This document shows, one piece after another, positions 1 through 9,007 of a stretch of 64,000 nucleotides of DNA. Position 1 is the first letter of the stretch, and the number at the start of each line of letters is the position of its first letter. This stretch comes from Moritella sp. F3 (GTDB lineage: Bacteria; Pseudomonadota; Gammaproteobacteria; Enterobacterales; Moritellaceae), in contig NZ_BLRL01000003.1 in assembly GCF_015082335.1 (NCBI RefSeq), positions 1-64,000 on the forward strand. Direction: 5' to 3'. The position numbers and the translations under genes are program-made. The notes below the pieces were generated by a model. It worked only from the letters and a program-made list of their open reading frames with translations. It ran no database searches and had not been told where the DNA came from.

Positions 1-76
1 GGGTCCTTAGCTCAGTTGGGAGAGCATCGCCCTTACAAGGCGAGGGTCACTGGTTCAAGCCCAGTAGGACCCACCA
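1..76 (+). tRNA. tRNA-Val (anticodon TAC)
   Basis: A complete cloverleaf is visible: the 7-bp acceptor stem starts GGGTCCT and closes with AGGACCC, the anticodon loop reads TTACAA with anticodon TAC, the T-loop contains GGTTCAAG, and CCA is encoded at 74-76. The gene begins at the first base of the window, so upstream members of the cluster may lie outside. It is followed 82 bases later by tRNA-Lys with no terminator between, so the two are probably co-transcribed. Confidence 0.95.
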
Positions 77-117
77 CTTTTTATTGTGGTGAATGTCTTC
101 GGACATAAGCAATAAGA

Positions 118-145
118 CTTCTATTTAAGGAATCCTTAATAGAAG
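118..145 (+). other. Hairpin in tRNA spacer
   Basis: Between the tRNA-Val and tRNA-Lys genes an imperfect palindrome pairs CTTCTATT (118-125) with AATAGAAG (138-145), with a further AAGGA/TCCTT stem inside and one bulged T. It lacks a T-tract, so it is unlikely to be a terminator. It may be a processing structure in the precursor transcript (inference). Confidence 0.4.
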
Positions 146-158
146 CAGTTAAAGTAAA

Positions 159-234
159 GGGCTGTTAGCTCAGTTGGTAGAGCAGTTGACTTTTAATCAA
201 TTGGTCGAAGGTTCAAATCCTTCACAGCCCACCA
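159..234 (+). tRNA. tRNA-Lys (anticodon TTT)
   Basis: The acceptor stem GGGCTGT pairs with ACAGCCC, the anticodon loop is CTTTTAA with anticodon TTT, and the T-arm and encoded CCA (232-234) are intact. A Rho-independent terminator follows 20 bases downstream, so this is the last gene of the Val-Lys unit. Confidence 0.95.
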
Positions 235-254
235 ATTATCTTTATAAGATATAC

Positions 255-286
255 AAAAAAGCCTCGCTATTAGCGAGGCTTTTTTG
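255..286 (+). terminator. Rho-independent terminator after tRNA-Val/Lys
   Basis: GCCTCGC pairs with GCGAGGC and is followed by a run of T. It is preceded by a run of A, so it could work in both directions. Confidence 0.9.
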
Positions 287-381
287 TATGTGCTGAAAAA
301 AGTTCACGCTAAATTACGTTTTCATGACAATGCCATGTATAATACGCAAAGATTAATTTTTTGAGCACTGAGTAATTAGCT

Positions 382-1410
382 ATGATCCCTAATGTAGTAG
401 AAATGGAATATCCATTCCCGCAAAAACCAGTTCCGTTATCAGCACAAGAAAAGCTGGATTATAAAGCACGTATTAAACAGCTTTTAAAAGAAAAAGACGC
501 TGTATTAATTGCCCACTATTATACCGATCCTGAAATTCAAGCACTTGCAGAAGAGACTGGCGGTTGTGTCGCTGACTCTTTGGAAATGGCTCGTTTTGGT
601 AATAACCACCCAGCTAAAACACTTATTATTGCTGGTGTTCGCTTCATGGGTGAAACAGCAAAGATCTTAGCGCCTAGTAAACGTATTATTATGCCGGCAT
701 TAGATGCAACTTGTTCATTGGATCTCGGCTGTCCAGTGGAAGAGTTCTCTGCATTTTGTGATGCGCACCCTGACCATACAGTTGTCGTTTATGCTAATAC
801 ATCAGCAGCTGTTAAAGCGCGTGCTGACTGGGTGGTAACATCGAGTATTGCATTAGATGTTGTTGATCATCTTGATAGCGAAGGTAAAAAATTAATTTGG
901 GGTCCAGATCGTCATTTGGGTGCCTGGATTGAAAAGCAAACTGGTGCGAAAATGGTTCGCTGGCAGGGCGCTTGTATCGTGCATGATGAATTTAAAGCGT
1001 CAGCATTAAAGCGTCTAAAAGCAGAAAACCCAGAAGCGGCGGTACTTGTTCATCCTGAATCTCCAGCTGATGTGATTGACCTTGCTGATGCGGTTGGCTC
1101 TACTAGCCAACTGATTAAAGCGGCGAAAGAATTACCACAACAAAAACTGATTGTGGCAACGGACAAGGGTATCTTCTTTAAGATGCAGCAAGCCTGTCCA
1201 GAAAAAGAAATGATTGCAGCACCAACCGGTGGTAATGGCGCAAGCTGTCGTAGCTGTGCAATGTGTCCTTGGATGGGCATGAATGGCCTTAAAGCGATAG
1301 AAGACTCATTAGTTAATGATGACGGTCATGAAGTTTTTGTTGATGAAGATATTCGCGTTAAAGCGCTTATTCCATTAGAGCGTATGTTAAATTTTAACGT
1401 ATCAAACTAA
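382..1410 (+). CDS. nadA: Quinolinate synthase A
   Basis: NadA condenses iminoaspartate with dihydroxyacetone phosphate to give quinolinate, the precursor of NAD, using a [4Fe-4S] cluster in the cytoplasm. The 342-residue protein is full length (E. coli NadA is 347). Cysteines 111, 198 and 295 sit at the positions expected for the cluster ligands; the last is in a CRSCAMC motif typical of the enterobacterial-type enzyme. The gene stands alone, between the tRNA terminator and its own terminator at 1452-1484, and nadB is not in the window. Confidence 0.97.
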   Translation: MIPNVVEMEYPFPQKPVPLSAQEKLDYKARIKQLLKEKDAVLIAHYYTDPEIQALAEETGGCVADSLEMARFGNNHPAKTLIIAGVRFMGETAKILAPSKRIIMPALDATCSLDLGCPVEEFSAFCDAHPDHTVVVYANTSAAVKARADWVVTSSIALDVVDHLDSEGKKLIWGPDRHLGAWIEKQTGAKMVRWQGACIVHDEFKASALKRLKAENPEAAVLVHPESPADVIDLADAVGSTSQLIKAAKELPQQKLIVATDKGIFFKMQQACPEKEMIAAPTGGNGASCRSCAMCPWMGMNGLKAIEDSLVNDDGHEVFVDEDIRVKALIPLERMLNFNVSN

Positions 1411-1451
1411 GCATTTAACGTTAATGACTACTTGTTAATCGTTAATAATAA

Positions 1452-1484
1452 AAAACCTGAATGCCTTTGCTTCAGGTTTTTTTA
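1452..1484 (+). terminator. Terminator after nadA
   Basis: An ACCTGAA/TTCAGGT stem with a short loop is followed by seven T. The A-rich left flank means it could also stop transcription coming from the minus-strand side. Confidence 0.85.
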
Positions 1485-1536
1485 TGTCTATAACAGTATT
1501 ATATTTTTATAAGCGTAGCATATACCTACAGTAATA

Positions 1537-1926
1537 TTATAAGTCAGTCACACTGATTTTACCTGCCAACTTAGTGATCGTTGCTTGTCCTATACCTTTG
1601 ACACTCGCTAAATCTGTCGTGGTGATGAATTCACCATTGTGGTCTCGCCACTGTATTATCTTTGCGGCTTTATAAGCGCCAATACCGGGCAGTGCGGTAA
1701 GCTCTGATTCACTGGCAGTATTAATATTGACTGGCATTAATAGTGTATTCCCCGAACTGGCGGAATGGCTGAGATCAAATGCGGTTGTTTCGGTTGAGGT
1801 ATTTACTGCTAAGTTTATGGATGCTGGTTCTGGGATTGTAATTTGCTCTGCATTAGCATGAGAAAATACCAGTAAAGGTGTGGTAACGGCAAGATACAGA
1901 GCGAAACGATTCATTTTTTTAAACAT
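1537..1926 (-). CDS. ComEA-like helix-hairpin-helix DNA-binding protein
   Basis: A 129-residue protein with an N-terminal signal peptide (a hydrophobic stretch in the first 26 residues, cleavage likely after SHANA). Its C-terminal 65 residues form the ComEA double helix-hairpin-helix: VNINTASESEL, LPGIGAYKAAKI and VKGIGQATI are the family hallmarks. In Vibrio and relatives periplasmic ComEA binds incoming DNA and ratchets it through the outer membrane during natural transformation. The roughly 35 residues between signal and domain are low in complexity. No other competence gene is adjacent, so participation in DNA uptake is inferred from the family. Confidence 0.85.
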   Translation of the reverse strand: MFKKMNRFALYLAVTTPLLVFSHANAEQITIPEPASINLAVNTSTETTAFDLSHSASSGNTLLMPVNINTASESELTALPGIGAYKAAKIIQWRDHNGEFITTTDLASVKGIGQATITKLAGKISVTDL

Positions 1927-2218
1927 TTATATTCCTTTATAGTGATAACAATTAATGTGCTTACAGAGTCAAACTGTAGTCATTATGCGCTTTATTGTTG
2001 TCCAACAGTGTCCTCGCTGTGCGAGTTGTCACATCTGCGAATAAGGAATTATATGCATGCTCAAATTTGCGGTATGAGGAAAGTATTAGGCATTCTGAGG
2101 ACGTTATCAGGAGGAGATGTTTGAAGAAGTACTGCATTCAATGAACCAATCATTGTTCAATAAAATGCAGTACTCAGGTAGGAAATAGCCTGTTATCGGG
2201 CAGTGCTATTTATTCACA
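1927..2218. other. Intergenic region with long inverted repeat
   Basis: About 290 bases lie between the ends of the comEA-like gene's promoter side and yciB's stop. A short open frame at 1942-2124 has no ribosome-binding site or recognisable product and is not accepted as a gene. The notable content is the inverted repeat at 2128-2174, listed separately. Confidence 0.5.
2128..2174. repeat. 11-bp perfect inverted repeat (47-bp hairpin)
   Basis: AGTACTGCATT at 2128-2138 is repeated exactly in inverse as AATGCAGTACT at 2164-2174. A second inner stem, TGAAC/GTTCA, gives a long cruciform or hairpin. There is no T-run directly after it on either strand, so it is not a standard terminator. It could be a remnant of a miniature inverted-repeat element or a protein-binding site. 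Confidence 0.6.
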
Positions 2219-2764
2219 TTATTTATTATCACTGTTTTCTTTTGGCATGTAGCGATAAAGGTAGACTACCGTTAATATCGTAAAGGCTAACATGATACCC
2301 AATACGCCAAACACTTTGAAATCAACCCAGATTTCTTCTGACATGTTAAACGCGATGTAATGATTCAAGCCTGCAAGTGCAAGGAAGAAAATAGACCATG
2401 CTGTATTGACTCGTGACCAAACAAATTCAGGTAATACCATCTCTTTGCCGAGCATTTTTTTAAGTAGATTCTGTTTGAATGCATATTGGCTAACCAGTAG
2501 CACAATTGAAAATAGGCAGTAAATAACCGTTACTTTCCATTTGATGAAACTGGAATCTTGGGTGAAAAGGGTGATCCCACCAAATACCGTCACCATCGCA
2601 AACGTGATCAATTGCATTTTTTCAACTTTACGGTATTTAAGCCAGCTAAAGAGTAGCGTGCATGCTGTTACTGCAATTAGTGCTGCGGTTGCAGCATAAA
2701 TATCGTACATTTTATACATGATGAAAAAAACGATCAGGGGAATAAATTCATTAAATTGTTTCAT
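2219..2764 (-). CDS. yciB: Septation protein A (inner-membrane YciB/IspZ family)
   Basis: A 181-residue polytopic inner-membrane protein with about five hydrophobic segments, including the family opening KQFNEFIPLIVFFIMYKM and the later segments near VVYLYRYMP. Length and sequence match YciB/IspZ (E. coli 179). The family influences envelope integrity and septum formation and interacts with cell elongation and division proteins; the biochemical activity is not known. The gene is monocistronic here: a terminator separates it from the peptide permease upstream on the same strand. Confidence 0.92.
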   Translation of the reverse strand: MKQFNEFIPLIVFFIMYKMYDIYAATAALIAVTACTLLFSWLKYRKVEKMQLITFAMVTVFGGITLFTQDSSFIKWKVTVIYCLFSIVLLVSQYAFKQNLLKKMLGKEMVLPEFVWSRVNTAWSIFFLALAGLNHYIAFNMSEEIWVDFKVFGVLGIMLAFTILTVVYLYRYMPKENSDNK

Positions 2765-2825
2765 AAATTTTTGTGCTCACGGCTAACGATGAAAGTTAGT
2801 TTATCATGAAAACTGCAGATATAAA

Positions 2826-2854
2826 AAAACAGCCTCATGATGAGGCTGTTTTTA
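2826..2854 (-). terminator. Terminator after the peptide permease gene
   Basis: ACAGCCTCA/TGAGGCTGT is flanked by A-tracts and T-tracts on both sides. It lies downstream of the minus-strand POT gene and upstream of yciB. Confidence 0.85.
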
Positions 2855-2910
2855 CATTACTTTAAATACTATTTATCGTTACTCTATTTTCAAATCAGCG
2901 GTGATTTTTA

Positions 2911-4356
2911 TTAAGCAGTTGCAGTAACAGGTTTTTGGTTGTTCGTTTCTTTTGTTACAACTTGACCTTCTGCACCGTGCATCCAATAAATTAATTTACG
3001 TGCTGATGCAAATAGGATGAGTGATGAAATCACTGCTGCAATCGCGATACCACCAAAGATAGCCATTGGACCAGCTTCACCAATCTGCGCACCAATCATG
3101 CCTGCCACTTTATTGGCGATGGCATTAAAGCCAAACCAAGCGCCCATCATCAGTGATGCTAAACGTAGCGGTGCTAATTTAGTAATCATAGATAGACCAA
3201 TTGGAGAAAGACATAGTTCACCCATCGTATGGAAGAAATAGGCACCCACTAACCAGTACATGCTTGTCTTAACCGTTAAATCGCCACCTTGCTCTAGTGT
3301 CGCAAAGATCATGAATACAAAACCAATTGCGAGCATCATCAGCGCCATTGCAAATTTAACAGGTGATGTCGGTTCTTTAGGGCCCATTTTAACCCAAATC
3401 ATACTAACGATTGGCGCACAGGTAATAATGAAGAACGGGTTTAATGATTGGAACCAAGCAACAGGTACTTCAAAACCACCAATCATACGATCAGTATAAT
3501 CATTCGCGTAAAGGTTCATCAAACCACCGGCTTGTTCAAAGCCAGCCCAGAAGATGATAACGAATAGACCTAAGATTAAGATAACTTTAAGGCGATCAAC
3601 TTCAATTGCGGTTAACGTTTGTTTCTTACCATTGTTCGCAGCACGTTCTTTTTTAGCTGCAGCTTCAATACCAATGTTACCGAGGTATTTATTAGCAAAT
3701 AGTTTCTGTAGTACAACACTCAGTACCATGGCGATACCAGACATTAAGAAACCGTATTTGTAATCACCTGTGTAAACAACAACAGCACCAACCATAATAC
3801 CAGACAAGAATGCGCCTAAGTTAATACCCATATAGAAGATAGTAAATGCGCCATCACGACGGTTATCACCTTCTTCATATAAGTCACCGACCATCGTTGA
3901 GATGTTTGGCTTGAACATACCGTTACCAGCGATGATAAAGGCAAGACCTAAATAAAGGCCAGCGGTAGGGCTAAGCGATAATGCTTCAATTGGTGCAAAC
4001 AATAAGAATTGACCCAGTGCCATTAATACACCACCAATGATCACACTTCTACGTTGACCTAGGAAGTTATCTGCTAACCAGCCACCAATGAGCGGGGTGA
4101 TGTACACTAAGCCTGTATAGGTACCGTAAAGAGAAAGGGCATCAGCTTGAGACCAACCTAAGCCTGCCATACCTGCTTGGTAGTTTGGATCAGTTAATAA
4201 TGCAGCTGCTTGTTGGTCTTGTGTAACTGAGACTAGAAAAAGAACAAGAATTGCACGCATGCCGTAATAGCTAAAGCGTTCCATCATTTCTGTACTGAAC
4301 AAAAGGAATAACCCTTTTGGGTGACCCATAAATGTATCTGAATTATTAGGATTCAT
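2911..4356 (-). CDS. POT/PTR-family proton-coupled di-/tripeptide permease
   Basis: A 481-residue inner-membrane carrier of the major facilitator superfamily with about 14 transmembrane helices. The proton-coupling and peptide-binding signature ExxERFSYYGMR is present at residues about 23-34, and FYMGINLGAF, the PTR2 signature, is in helix 5. Such transporters import di- and tripeptides with protons (Dtp proteins in E. coli, about 500 residues). Which Dtp paralogue it matches cannot be decided by eye. The gene is alone, divergent from rfaH, with its own terminator. Confidence 0.92.
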   Translation of the reverse strand: MNPNNSDTFMGHPKGLFLLFSTEMMERFSYYGMRAILVLFLVSVTQDQQAAALLTDPNYQAGMAGLGWSQADALSLYGTYTGLVYITPLIGGWLADNFLGQRRSVIIGGVLMALGQFLLFAPIEALSLSPTAGLYLGLAFIIAGNGMFKPNISTMVGDLYEEGDNRRDGAFTIFYMGINLGAFLSGIMVGAVVVYTGDYKYGFLMSGIAMVLSVVLQKLFANKYLGNIGIEAAAKKERAANNGKKQTLTAIEVDRLKVILILGLFVIIFWAGFEQAGGLMNLYANDYTDRMIGGFEVPVAWFQSLNPFFIITCAPIVSMIWVKMGPKEPTSPVKFAMALMMLAIGFVFMIFATLEQGGDLTVKTSMYWLVGAYFFHTMGELCLSPIGLSMITKLAPLRLASLMMGAWFGFNAIANKVAGMIGAQIGEAGPMAIFGGIAIAAVISSLILFASARKLIYWMHGAEGQVVTKETNNQKPVTATA

Positions 4357-4687
4357 AATATCGCCTGTGTTGTATTTTTGTATTTGTTTTTTATATTTGT
4401 AGTTTTATGCTGATAATATATCTTTTATCAGTCTATTCATTCTTTTATATCCCTTTTGTTAGACGGTCACAAGTGTAAATCTTGATTGTAGGAGCTGAGT
4501 CACCCTAATTTGAGCTTTTGTTCTATATATGTCTATCAAATGTCTACCTAATGTTAAGTAGGTGTTATCTTTATGGTTGTTTATGGTTGATATATATGCA
4601 CTTTACACAAGATTACATTTAGGTTTTAATTTCTGTGATTATTACGTAAACTTATAGGGTGATAATGATTCGGATGATCAAGTCAAA
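4357..4687. promoter_or_regulatory. Divergent promoter region between the peptide permease and rfaH
   Basis: This 331-base AT-rich stretch carries no gene. It must hold the promoters of both flanking genes. Visible structure: a short CTACCTA/TAGGT inverted repeat near 4540-4562, and a dyad GATAAT...ATGATC at 4661-4679 just before rfaH that resembles a Fur box. I cannot assign -35/-10 elements with confidence. Confidence 0.4.
4661..4679 (+). promoter_or_regulatory. Fur-box-like dyad upstream of rfaH
   Basis: The 19-mer starts GATAATGAT and ends ATGATC. It agrees with the Fur consensus GATAATGATAATCATTATC at 14 of 19 positions, and its outer hexamers are symmetric. It overlaps the presumed ribosome-binding region of rfaH. 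The function is unproven; AT-rich DNA yields such matches by chance. Confidence 0.25.
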
Positions 4688-5206
4688 ATGGCTGTTAACA
4701 AAAAAGAATGGTACTTGTTGTACTGCAAAGGGAAGGAGGAGCTTAGAGCGCTCACAAATCTTGAAAATCAAGGGATTGACAGCTTTTTTCCAACGATGAA
4801 AATCGAGAAAAAAGTGCGCAACAAGCTAACGTGTAAAGACGTGGTCATTTTTCCTAATTATTTGTTTGTTGAAATAGATAAGGACACGGCCAATTTTAAT
4901 AGCATACGCTCTACGCGCGGTGTGATTGACTTTGTTAAGTGTGGTGCTACTTATATTAAAGTACCTAGTGGATTGGTTACTGAATTGAAAGTAAAGCAAG
5001 CATGCCGAGATAAAGCGGAAAATGCAGTTGTGGCATATAACGAAGGTGAATCTGTGATTATTCAGGATGGTCCTTTTAAAGGCATTGAGGCTATTTATCA
5101 GTGTAAAGATGGACTCGAACGTTCTGTACTACTGATAAATTTGATCCATAATGTGACAACCATGAGTATCGCTAACGCAGAGATTAAAAGTAAATCACTG
5201 TGTTAA
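4688..5206 (+). CDS. rfaH: RfaH-type transcription antitermination factor (NusG paralogue)
   Basis: A 172-residue protein with the NusG N-terminal domain followed by a KOW-type C-terminal domain. WYLLYCK at residues 8-14, FPNYLFVE near 57-64 and TRGVIDFV near 79-86 are close to E. coli RfaH (162 residues) rather than to NusG. RfaH is recruited to RNA polymerase at ops elements and lets it read through long operons for LPS, capsule, exopolysaccharide and toxins. No copy of the ops core GGCGGTAG was noticed in the window apart from an unrelated resemblance in a tRNA gene. RfaH could nevertheless act on surface-polysaccharide operons elsewhere in this genome. Confidence 0.88.
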   Translation: MAVNKKEWYLLYCKGKEELRALTNLENQGIDSFFPTMKIEKKVRNKLTCKDVVIFPNYLFVEIDKDTANFNSIRSTRGVIDFVKCGATYIKVPSGLVTELKVKQACRDKAENAVVAYNEGESVIIQDGPFKGIEAIYQCKDGLERSVLLINLIHNVTTMSIANAEIKSKSLC

Positions 5207-5292
5207 CATCAAATAGCCTTAAGTTAAGCCTTATCTAATATTAAGAGAGTAGATAAGGTTTCTTCAGTTACAGGGCGCTTTCCTTAACGCGA

Positions 5293-5673
5293 TTACCAGC
5301 AACCTGTTGGTAAGCGCGTTAAGTTATGATCTAAACTCAATTCTTGGCATTCACTATCATTACGTTGATAATACCGTGCTGTTGCTGCCACTTTGTAGCC
5401 GTTGTTTTCGTTGAGCTGCAAGCTGTATTGATATTTGTTACTGCTGAGATCAATGGCTAAATTGTTTAACTCAAGATATTGTTGATGACGGCTATAGTGG
5501 TCTGTTTGTAATAAGCTGATGGTTGTTAACTTTATCTTAGCTTGATCACGATATGTGGTTAATAGACTCTGTTGATAATTTGGTAGTCTGACACCAATTA
5601 AAATACTCATGATCGCAAGCGTAATAAGCAATTCAATAAGTGTAAACCCCGATGAAATCAATCGTTTCTGCAT
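5293..5673 (-). CDS. Type IV minor pilin (PilE-like prepilin)
   Basis: A 126-residue prepilin with a short basic leader ending in SSG, then the class III cleavage site G/FTLIELL, with Glu at mature position 5 and a hydrophobic alpha-helix of about 20 residues. Cysteines near the end (SEC and GCW) could form the pilin disulfide loop. PilE-like minor pilins are processed by PilD and help start type IV pilus assembly. Here the gene is isolated, not in the usual fimT-pilV-pilW-pilX-pilY1-pilE cluster. Confidence 0.85.
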   Translation of the reverse strand: MQKRLISSGFTLIELLITLAIMSILIGVRLPNYQQSLLTTYRDQAKIKLTTISLLQTDHYSRHQQYLELNNLAIDLSSNKYQYSLQLNENNGYKVAATARYYQRNDSECQELSLDHNLTRLPTGCW

Positions 5674-5893
5674 CTTCTTTCCTGTTGTTATTTCATTGGC
5701 TAGAGTCTAGGTAAGATGTCATTGGTTGGTGATGTTTTAGACGATGTTGTGATAGTGATTAGGTTTAAGCTGAGGTTAATAGGGCTGGAACAAGGCTAAC
5801 TGACCTGCGTTAGCATTTAGTTGTTGTGTCTGACGGCATTTTGTTAGATCATTGCTCACTATTTTATGAAAAATTTACTGTTTGAGGTAAGGA

Positions 5894-7537
5894 ATGAGTC
5901 AGGCCGAAGTACGCCCAACGAACTTTATTCGTCAGATTATTGATGAAGATTTAAATTCCGGCAAACACACTAATGTGCATACGCGTTTTCCGCCAGAGCC
6001 TAATGGCTTTCTGCATATTGGTCATGCCAAATCTATTTGTTTGAATTTTGGTATTGCTGACGATTACCAGGGACAGTGTAATCTACGTTTTGATGATACT
6101 AATCCAGAAAAAGAAGACATTGATTACGTTCACGCGATCCAAGAAGACGTGAAATGGTTAGGTTTTAACTGGGATGGCGACGTTCGTTATTCATCAAACT
6201 ATTTTGATAAGTTATTCGAGTACGCTGTTGAATTGATTCAAGCGGGCAAAGCCTATGTTTGTTTCTTAAATGCAGAAGAAACTCGTGAATATCGTGGCAC
6301 GCTGAATAAGCCGGGTAAAAATAGCCCGTTCCGCGATACTAGCGTTGAAGAAAACTTAGCATTATTTAACAAAATGCGCGATGGCGGCTTTGCTGATGGC
6401 GAATGTAGCTTACGCGCTAAAATCGACATGACGTCTTCGTTCATGTGTATGCGCGATCCAGTTATTTACCGTATTAAGCGTGCTCATCATCATCAAACGG
6501 GTGACAAATGGTGCATTTACCCAATGTACGATTTTACTCACTGTATTTCTGATGCGATAGAAGGCATTTCACATTCTATCTGTACGCTAGAGTTCCAAGA
6601 CAACCGTCGTGTGTACGATTGGGTATTAGATAATATCTCAATTGATTGCCGTCCGCGTCAGTATGAATTCTCACGTTTGAACATCGAGTATACGATGATG
6701 TCTAAGCGTAAGTTGAATGCATTAGTAACAGAAAATCACGTGAGTGGTTGGGATGATCCGCGTATGCCTACAATTGCTGGTTTACGTCGCCGTGGTTACA
6801 CCGCTGCGTCAATCCGTGAATTCTGTAAGCGTATTGGTGTAACTAAGCAGATCAACACTATTGAAATGGGTATGCTAGAAGCGTGTATCCGTGAAGATTT
6901 AGAGAACTCAGCACCACGTGCAATGGCAGTACTTGATCCGATTAAATTAGTTATTACTAACTATCCTGAAGATCAAACAGAGCAATTAATTGCACCTGCG
7001 CACCCTAAATTAGAAATGGGTAACCGTACTCTGCCATTCGGCCGTGAGCTATTTATTGATCGTGCGGATTTCCGTGAAGAAGCGAACAAGAAATACAAAC
7101 GTTTAGTATTAGGTAAAGAAGTACGTTTACGTAATGCCTACATTGTTAGAGCTGACGACGTTGTTAAAGATGACGAAGGTAACATCACTGAGATCCACTG
7201 TACTTACGATGATGAAACACTAGGCAAAAACCCAAGTGATGGTCGTAAAGCAAAAGGTGTTATTCATTGGGTATCTGCGACCGGTTCTGTTGATGCAGAA
7301 GTACGTGTTTATGACCGTCTATTTAAAATAGAAGATCCTGCAAGTGTGGAAACATTAGAAGAAGCACTAAATGAAGAATCATTAGTTGTGATTAAAACAG
7401 CTAAAGTTGAACCTGGTCTCGTGACAGCGCAAGCTGAAAGCGCATACCAGTTTGAACGTGAAGGTTACTTCTGTGCAGATAAAGATTCAACAGCGGATAA
7501 ACTTGTGTTTAACCGTACTGTATCTTTACGCGGCTAA
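5894..7537 (+). CDS. glnS: Glutaminyl-tRNA synthetase
   Basis: GlnS charges tRNA-Gln with glutamine in the cytoplasm. The 547-residue class I synthetase is full length (E. coli 554). The HIGH motif occurs in [15 protein letters not shown] near residue 40 and the KMSKS equivalent as MMSKRK near 268; the C-terminal beta-barrel anticodon-binding domains follow. The start is preceded by AGGTAAGG at a good distance. It is followed by a strong terminator and converges with fur. Confidence 0.98.
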   Translation: MSQAEVRPTNFIRQIIDEDLNSGKHTNVHTRFPPEPNGFLHIGHAKSICLNFGIADDYQGQCNLRFDDTNPEKEDIDYVHAIQEDVKWLGFNWDGDVRYSSNYFDKLFEYAVELIQAGKAYVCFLNAEETREYRGTLNKPGKNSPFRDTSVEENLALFNKMRDGGFADGECSLRAKIDMTSSFMCMRDPVIYRIKRAHHHQTGDKWCIYPMYDFTHCISDAIEGISHSICTLEFQDNRRVYDWVLDNISIDCRPRQYEFSRLNIEYTMMSKRKLNALVTENHVSGWDDPRMPTIAGLRRRGYTAASIREFCKRIGVTKQINTIEMGMLEACIREDLENSAPRAMAVLDPIKLVITNYPEDQTEQLIAPAHPKLEMGNRTLPFGRELFIDRADFREEANKKYKRLVLGKEVRLRNAYIVRADDVVKDDEGNITEIHCTYDDETLGKNPSDGRKAKGVIHWVSATGSVDAEVRVYDRLFKIEDPASVETLEEALNEESLVVIKTAKVEPGLVTAQAESAYQFEREGYFCADKDSTADKLVFNRTVSLRG

Positions 7538-7542
7538 GTGTC

Positions 7543-7575
7543 GAACACCAAGAGATTTATTTCTTGGTGTTCTTT
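7543..7575 (+). terminator. Terminator after glnS
   Basis: GAACACCAAGA/TCTTGGTGTTC forms an 11-bp stem followed by TTT and then a mixed sequence. The T-tract is short. Confidence 0.7.
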
Positions 7576-7612
7576 AACGTTCTTGGCGTTATGTAGCACG
7601 AAAAAAGTGTAT

Positions 7613-7640
7613 AAAAAAAGGAGCTGATTGGCTCCTTTTT
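7613..7640 (-). terminator. Bidirectional terminator after fur
   Basis: AGGAGC/GCTCCT has seven A on the left and five T on the right. It lies between the convergent glnS and fur genes and probably serves fur on the minus strand. Confidence 0.8.
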
Positions 7641-7664
7641 ATTTATCTGCAGTTTAGAGTGCGA

Positions 7665-8090
7665 CTATTTGTGCTTACACTTGCCATCTAATGAGCGGCC
7701 ATACAGGTATAAACTGTGGGCTTGTAATGACATCCCATTTTCAGTTGCAATGTCACGTTGACGATCTTCGATCAAGTCATCATGAAATTCAATTACGTGG
7801 CCACAATCAAGGCACACAAGATGATCGTGATGGTCTTGTGTTGCCAGTTCAAAAACAGATTTACCGCCTTCGAAATAGTGGCGTGTCACAATACCTGCAT
7901 CATCAAATTGGTTAAGTACTCGATATACTGTTGCTAGGCCAATTTCTTCGCCTTTACTAAGCAATTGTTTATATAAGTCTTCGGCACTCGTGTGTTGACT
8001 GCTAGGGAGTTGTAATAATTCTAAAATTTTAATTCTTGGCAGCGTTATTTTTAACCCTGCTTTTTTTAATGCGCTTTTTCTATCAGTCAT
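7665..8090 (-). CDS. fur: Ferric uptake regulator Fur
   Basis: Fur is a Fe(II)-dependent repressor of iron acquisition genes. The 141-residue protein (E. coli 148) has the N-terminal winged helix (LKITLPRIKILELL, then the recognition helix region LATVYRVLNQFDDAG) and the metal-binding dimerisation domain with HHDH at 87-90 and the CxxC at 93-96. One further Cys is near the C-terminus at 138. As in E. coli it lies next to fldA, but with a 357-base gap between. Confidence 0.96.
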   Translation of the reverse strand: MTDRKSALKKAGLKITLPRIKILELLQLPSSQHTSAEDLYKQLLSKGEEIGLATVYRVLNQFDDAGIVTRHYFEGGKSVFELATQDHHDHLVCLDCGHVIEFHDDLIEDRQRDIATENGMSLQAHSLYLYGRSLDGKCKHK

Positions 8091-8447
8091 AACGTACTCA
8101 TTTTAAAATAGAGAAGAGTATTTTTTCTTTATATTCCTAACCATTATATGACGAGACGCAAAAACAATAAACCTCATATTTGTTAAAGCGGGACTTAAAT
8201 GCATAAATTTCGATGTTTAATGACGGCGTTATGCCAAGTTATTCAGATTGATGTGTGGTTTAGACGTTTTTTACTAATAAAGAGGGCTGAGGGCTAATTC
8301 GGAGTTAGTCGTTAATAAGAGTTGGGTATTAATCGGAATAAATAGATAGGGGGGAGTTGTACAGATTTAGGGGAAGGGTCAAAATAAAGTAAAAGATAAA
8401 ACCAAGCGTAGAACCTCGTTTTATCTCCTACTTTGTAAACTAAAAGA
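8091..8447. promoter_or_regulatory. fur upstream region and fldA 3' region
   Basis: No gene is seen in these 357 bases. The part next to fur must carry its promoter; no Fur box with a good match was noticed there, so autoregulation is not supported by sequence. The part next to fldA ends in the hairpin at 8389-8435. Confidence 0.4.
8389..8435 (-). terminator. Probable terminator after fldA
   Basis: AGTAAAAGATAAAAC pairs with GTTTTATCTCCTACT (two mismatches) around a 15-base loop, immediately downstream of fldA on the minus strand. An AT-rich stem and a weak T-tract make it a moderate call. Confidence 0.5.
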
Positions 8448-8975
8448 TTAGTCTTCTAGTTCAGCAAGGCACATTTCACTATGGATTTGTTTTACCCAAG
8501 TTTCAACACGCTCTGCAGTTAATTCAGGTTGGCGATCTTCATCGATACCTAAACCAACGAAGTGATTGTCATCTGTTAATGCTTTCGATGCTTCGAAATC
8601 ATAACCTTCAGTTGGCCATTCACCGATTAATGTACCACCTTTTGCTTCAACAACGTCACGTAGCGTGCCCATTGCATCAAGGAAGTACTCAGCGTAATCT
8701 TCTTGGTCACCGCAACCAAAGATTGCAACAAGCTTGTCAGAAAAATCAATTTCTTCTAGTGATGGCATGAAATCATCCCAATCACATTGAGATTCACCAT
8801 AATACCAAGTCGGAATACCTAAAATTAATAGGCTGAACTCGTTAATATCTGCAGTTGTTGATTTTGCAATGTCTTTAACATCAACAAGCTGTTTACCCAG
8901 TTGTTTCTGGATCATTTTAGCAACTACTTCAGTGTTACCAGTGTCACTACCAAAAAATAAGCCTACGCTAGCCAT
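8448..8975 (-). CDS. fldA: Flavodoxin FldA
   Basis: A 175-residue long-chain flavodoxin, a cytoplasmic FMN electron carrier used by IspG/IspH, biotin synthase and other enzymes. The phosphate-binding loop GSDTGNTE is at residues 9-16, with the FMN-stacking PTWYYGE near 57 and the long-chain loop near 120-145. The length equals that of E. coli FldA (176). The ybfE-fldA-fur order is conserved in enterics and vibrios. Confidence 0.96.
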   Translation of the reverse strand: MASVGLFFGSDTGNTEVVAKMIQKQLGKQLVDVKDIAKSTTADINEFSLLILGIPTWYYGESQCDWDDFMPSLEEIDFSDKLVAIFGCGDQEDYAEYFLDAMGTLRDVVEAKGGTLIGEWPTEGYDFEASKALTDDNHFVGLGIDEDRQPELTAERVETWVKQIHSEMCLAELED

Positions 8976-9007
8976 TCTTAAATTATCCTAATATTTTGAA
9001 TTTAAAC

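Noticed and set aside
1942-2124. 60-residue open frame between the comEA-like gene and yciB
   Set aside because: No ribosome-binding site, odd composition (several Cys and Ser) and no family; the region is better read as an intergenic region with an inverted repeat.
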